Of a stretch of DNA of 64,000 nt, positions 63,193-64,000 are shown piece by piece. The notes beneath the pieces are model-generated. The model worked only from the letters and a program-made list of their open reading frames with translations, was not told the DNA's origin and made no database searches. This DNA comes from Gammaproteobacteria bacterium (GTDB lineage Bacteria > Pseudomonadota > Gammaproteobacteria > Ga0077536): positions 1-64,000 of the forward strand of contig SHZM01000004.1 in the NCBI GenBank assembly GCA_009692265.1. The letters run 5' to 3'. Position 1 is the stretch's first letter, and each line of letters begins with the position of its first letter. The position numbers and the translations under genes are program-made.

Positions 63193-64000
63193 TTACGAAC
63201 CTATACTGCTGAGGTACTTTTCGGCAACTTTCACGGGTAACGGAATGTAGCCGTCCTTTATGACAGTGTTTTGACCAACTTTCGATAACACCATCCGAAT
63301 GAATTCCACTTCCAGGGGTGGGAGCGCTTGATTTGGTTGTTTGTTAACATAGATAAATAAGAATCTAGATAGCGGGTACTTACCTGATAGGGCGTTATCT
63401 TTGCTTGGCTCGACGAACTCGCCACCGGTCTTCTTTGCCAGCGGCACCATTTTGACCCCTGAAGTCCGGTAGCCCTCTCCCGAATAGCCGATGGCGTTGA
63501 TGGATTTCGTGATCCCTTGGACCACCGACGCCGACCCTGGTTGTTCGTTAACCGTATTCTTGTAGTCGCCCTTACACAGCGCGAACTCCTTGAAGTAGCC
63601 GTAGGTTCCGGACACCGAGTTACGGCCGAATAACTGAATATTCTGACTCGCGAGTTCGCCCGCGACCTCAAGGTCACCCCAGGTTGTCACGTCGCGGTCA
63701 TAACCACATAACCGCGTTGCGGAGAAGATCGCATCGACCTGCGGGATCGAAAGGCCTTGGAGTGGATTGTCCTTGTGGACAAAGATCGCTAAGGCATCAA
63801 CGGCAACGGGGATGGCGGTTGGTTTATAACCGTACTTCCCCTCGAACGACGTGACTTCTTCACTCTTCATTTGGCGGCTCATCGGACCGAGATTCGCGGT
63901 CCCCTCGGTCAGGGCCGGCGGCGCGGTACTGGAGCCGGCGGCTTGGATTTGGACATGCACATTCGGATAGAGCTTTTTGAATTCCTCAGCCCACAAGGTC
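63193..64000 (-). CDS. pstS: Phosphate-binding protein PstS, 5' end beyond window
   Basis: The C-terminal 269 residues of a periplasmic phosphate-binding protein; the frame runs off the right edge, so the start is not seen. [15 protein letters not shown] (phosphate-binding loop), [51 protein letters not shown] and [11 protein letters not shown] are typical of the PstS-like proteins found with long-form PstC/PstA. It is the first gene of the operon pstS-pstC-pstA-pstB-phoU. The Pho-box promoter must lie outside this window. Confidence 0.93.
   Translation of the reverse strand, partial: TLWAEEFKKLYPNVHVQIQAAGSSTAPPALTEGTANLGPMSRQMKSEEVTSFEGKYGYKPTAIPVAVDALAIFVHKDNPLQGLSIPQVDAIFSATRLCGYDRDVTTWGDLEVAGELASQNIQLFGRNSVSGTYGYFKEFALCKGDYKNTVNEQPGSASVVQGITKSINAIGYSGEGYRTSGVKMVPLAKKTGGEFVEPSKDNALSGKYPLSRFLFIYVNKQPNQALPPLEVEFIRMVLSKVGQNTVIKDGYIPLPVKVAEKYLSSIGS

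Noticed and set aside
1-64000. CRISPR array
   Set aside because: No regularly spaced identical direct repeats were seen on either strand and no cas genes are present.

Overview
The window looks like chromosome of a free-living, GC-rich proteobacterium. A gammaproteobacterium fits best: the pst operon has the long PstC (about 770 aa) and PstA (about 550 aa) forms common in that class, and there is a VPLPA-CTERM sorting signal and an NrsF/ECF pair. This assignment is inference; no rRNA or other taxonomic marker is present. Much of the coding capacity is oxidative and acyl-CoA metabolism: three intact LLM-class flavin oxidoreductases plus a remnant of a fourth, a Baeyer-Villiger-type flavin monooxygenase, a P450, an extradiol dioxygenase, SDRs, two enoyl-CoA hydratases, a CoA-transferase, a BCCP-fused carboxyltransferase, two amidohydrolases and a toluene-monooxygenase-type diiron enzyme. 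This suggests use of hydrophobic or aromatic carbon.

Layout. 0-9 kb: truncated transposase, LLM oxidoreductase, a class III cyclase/TPR gene split by one in-frame TAG, an AT-richer Eco29kI-like restriction island (Vsr, broken methyltransferase, apparently intact GIY-YIG nuclease), SnoaL-like protein, a shredded AAA-cyclase gene and a DUF1329 protein. 9-13.4 kb: five consecutive disrupted genes (SDR, PEP mutase family, and all three genes of a NitT/TauT-type ABC importer). 13.4-20.7 kb: LLM enzyme, Uma2, glyoxalase II, a secreted SdrD-B/FG-GAP protein, a spondin/VPLPA-CTERM protein, NrsF and a frameshifted ECF sigma factor. 20.8-28 kb: amidohydrolases, enoyl-CoA hydratase, BVMO, DUF1272, cupin, histidine phosphatase. 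28.2-31.4 kb: a mosaic of HsdM, transposase and AAA-cyclase pieces. 31.5-38.5 kb: carboxyltransferase, SDR, enoyl-CoA hydratase, MetE-like gene, LLM enzyme, dioxygenase. 38.6-46.9 kb: a minus-strand run with an E1-like/flavin-halogenase fusion, two iron-dependent oxygenases, a heme-motif beta-propeller protein, CoA-transferase and alpha/beta hydrolase. 47-49.2 kb: a decayed group II intron amid IS debris and a 55-bp copy of the nearby hydrolase gene. 49.2-49.9 kb: Phd/PIN toxin-antitoxin. 50.2-54.3 kb: four-component monooxygenase genes without a reductase. 54.6-57.4 kb: DUF7064/7065-like protein and P450. 57.5-64 kb: phoU-pstB-pstA-pstC-pstS, transcribed right to left.

The most interesting locus is 38.6-44.8 kb. 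The halogenase carries a 230-residue N-terminal extension with two CxxC pairs, resembling the E1/ThiF-like partner proteins of RiPP pathways, and sits beside an Asp/Asn beta-hydroxylase and a 2OG-Fe(II) oxygenase. This could be a peptide-tailoring cluster, though no precursor peptide is certain.

Caution: an unusual number of genes are broken by one- or two-base indels, several in short homopolymers (methyltransferase, importer binding protein, sigma factor, tmoA). Some may be assembly errors; others (large deletions, fused fragments, nonsense substitutions) look like real decay.
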